Source: an uncultured Clostridium sp. (GTDB lineage Bacteria; Bacillota; Clostridia; TANB77; CAG-508). From it: DNA of 64,000 nt. Under the pieces are notes generated by a model that saw nothing but the letters and a program-made list of their open reading frames with translations, did no database searches and was not told where the DNA came from. Location of the stretch: contig USRT01000006.1 in the NCBI GenBank assembly GCA_900557195.1, positions 24,282-88,281 of the forward strand. Direction: 5' to 3'. The translations under genes and the position numbers were made by a program. Positions within the stretch are counted from its first letter, which is position 1; each line of letters begins with the position of its first letter. Shown in pieces: positions 63,945 to 64,000 of this stretch.

Positions 63945-64000
63945 TGTATGACGGGCATGTCATAAATCTAGGGTGAAAGTCCCAAGAGGCGTATTTGTCG
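63945..64000 (+). mobile_element. Probable 5' end of a group II intron (cut by window)
   Basis: Directly after the terminator's T run comes GTGTATGACGGGC and then CTAGGGTGAAAGTCCC, which resembles the 5' domain I sequence of bacterial group II introns. Class C introns insert just after terminator hairpins, which fits this position. The reverse transcriptase gene, if any, lies beyond the window. Confidence 0.5.

Overview
The window is very AT-rich, almost entirely coding, strongly biased to the + strand, and uses clear AGGAGG-type ribosome binding sites. Together with two Spo0A-like response regulators, AgrC-like GHKL sensor kinases, a MutL of the endonuclease type and clostridial-style small enzymes, this points to a low-GC Firmicute, most likely an uncultured gut Clostridium relative (taxonomy is inference). 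Codons are overwhelmingly A/T-ending and Arg is mostly AGA. No complete rRNA or tRNA gene was seen.

The most striking feature is a recurrent translational anomaly. Nine otherwise intact native genes are split into two or three reading frames, at 11 sites in total: 5121, 7609, 9553, 34970, 37048, 37169, 39233, 41879, 42285, 47006 and 63228. Every site has the same structure. An in-frame CGG codon stands where one extra C precedes a conserved glycine codon GGN, and skipping that C (+1 shift) restores the full-length protein. Reading through the AT-rich genes by eye, I found no in-frame CGG that is not such a site. Three genes of clearly foreign, higher-GC composition (10166 vWA protein, 13536 purB, 20077 phosphofructokinase-like) do carry CGG as an ordinary in-frame codon. 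I infer that CGG is effectively unassigned or hungry in this lineage and acts as a +1 frameshift signal that is read as glycine.

Layout. 1-3120: metalloprotease end, Nudix, HAD nucleotidase, radical SAM and GNAT genes. 3121-3350: a promoter, 5S rRNA fragment and terminator unit. 3549-9856: HelD-like ATPase, HipA-like kinase, an orphan small RNA candidate and a three-gene ABC-2 exporter. 10166-21174: three foreign single-gene cassettes among small AT-rich enzymes (DUF218, Nudix, hydrolase, GNAT, VOC, HD, methyltransferase, PepC-like). 21401-28836: Nudix, ABC exporter, YgjV, MBL hydrolase, and an HTH-HAD regulator upstream of a rifampin-phosphotransferase-like enzyme. 29182-35808: HAD, Nudix, DUF1287, HipA-like pair, peptide deformylase, deaminase, queuosine-salvage glycosidase and YbaK. 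35885-39809: TetR with two operators controlling a MacB/FtsX-type exporter. 39960-42609: mutL (with a nonsense codon) and a ZIP metal transporter. 42769-49158: Sel1-repeat protein and a VanX / hydrolase / MurF / Ddl cell-wall cluster. 50371-54831: a compositionally distinct island with two unknown genes, a small ORF and an arginyl-tRNA synthetase. 55017-61236: a tandem duplication of an XRE repressor / Spo0A-like regulator / GHKL kinase module, the second copy holding a 12-residue Trp-rich ORF between two hairpins. 61578-64000: four-helix protein, DUF4160-DUF2442 pair, LysR regulator and what looks like the 5' end of a group II intron after a terminator.

Real decay is also present and differs from the CGG sites: nonsense codons in mutL (40767) and an ABC exporter (21906), single-A losses in poly-A runs (57135, 49032), and remnants of Nudix, CHAP and XRE genes.
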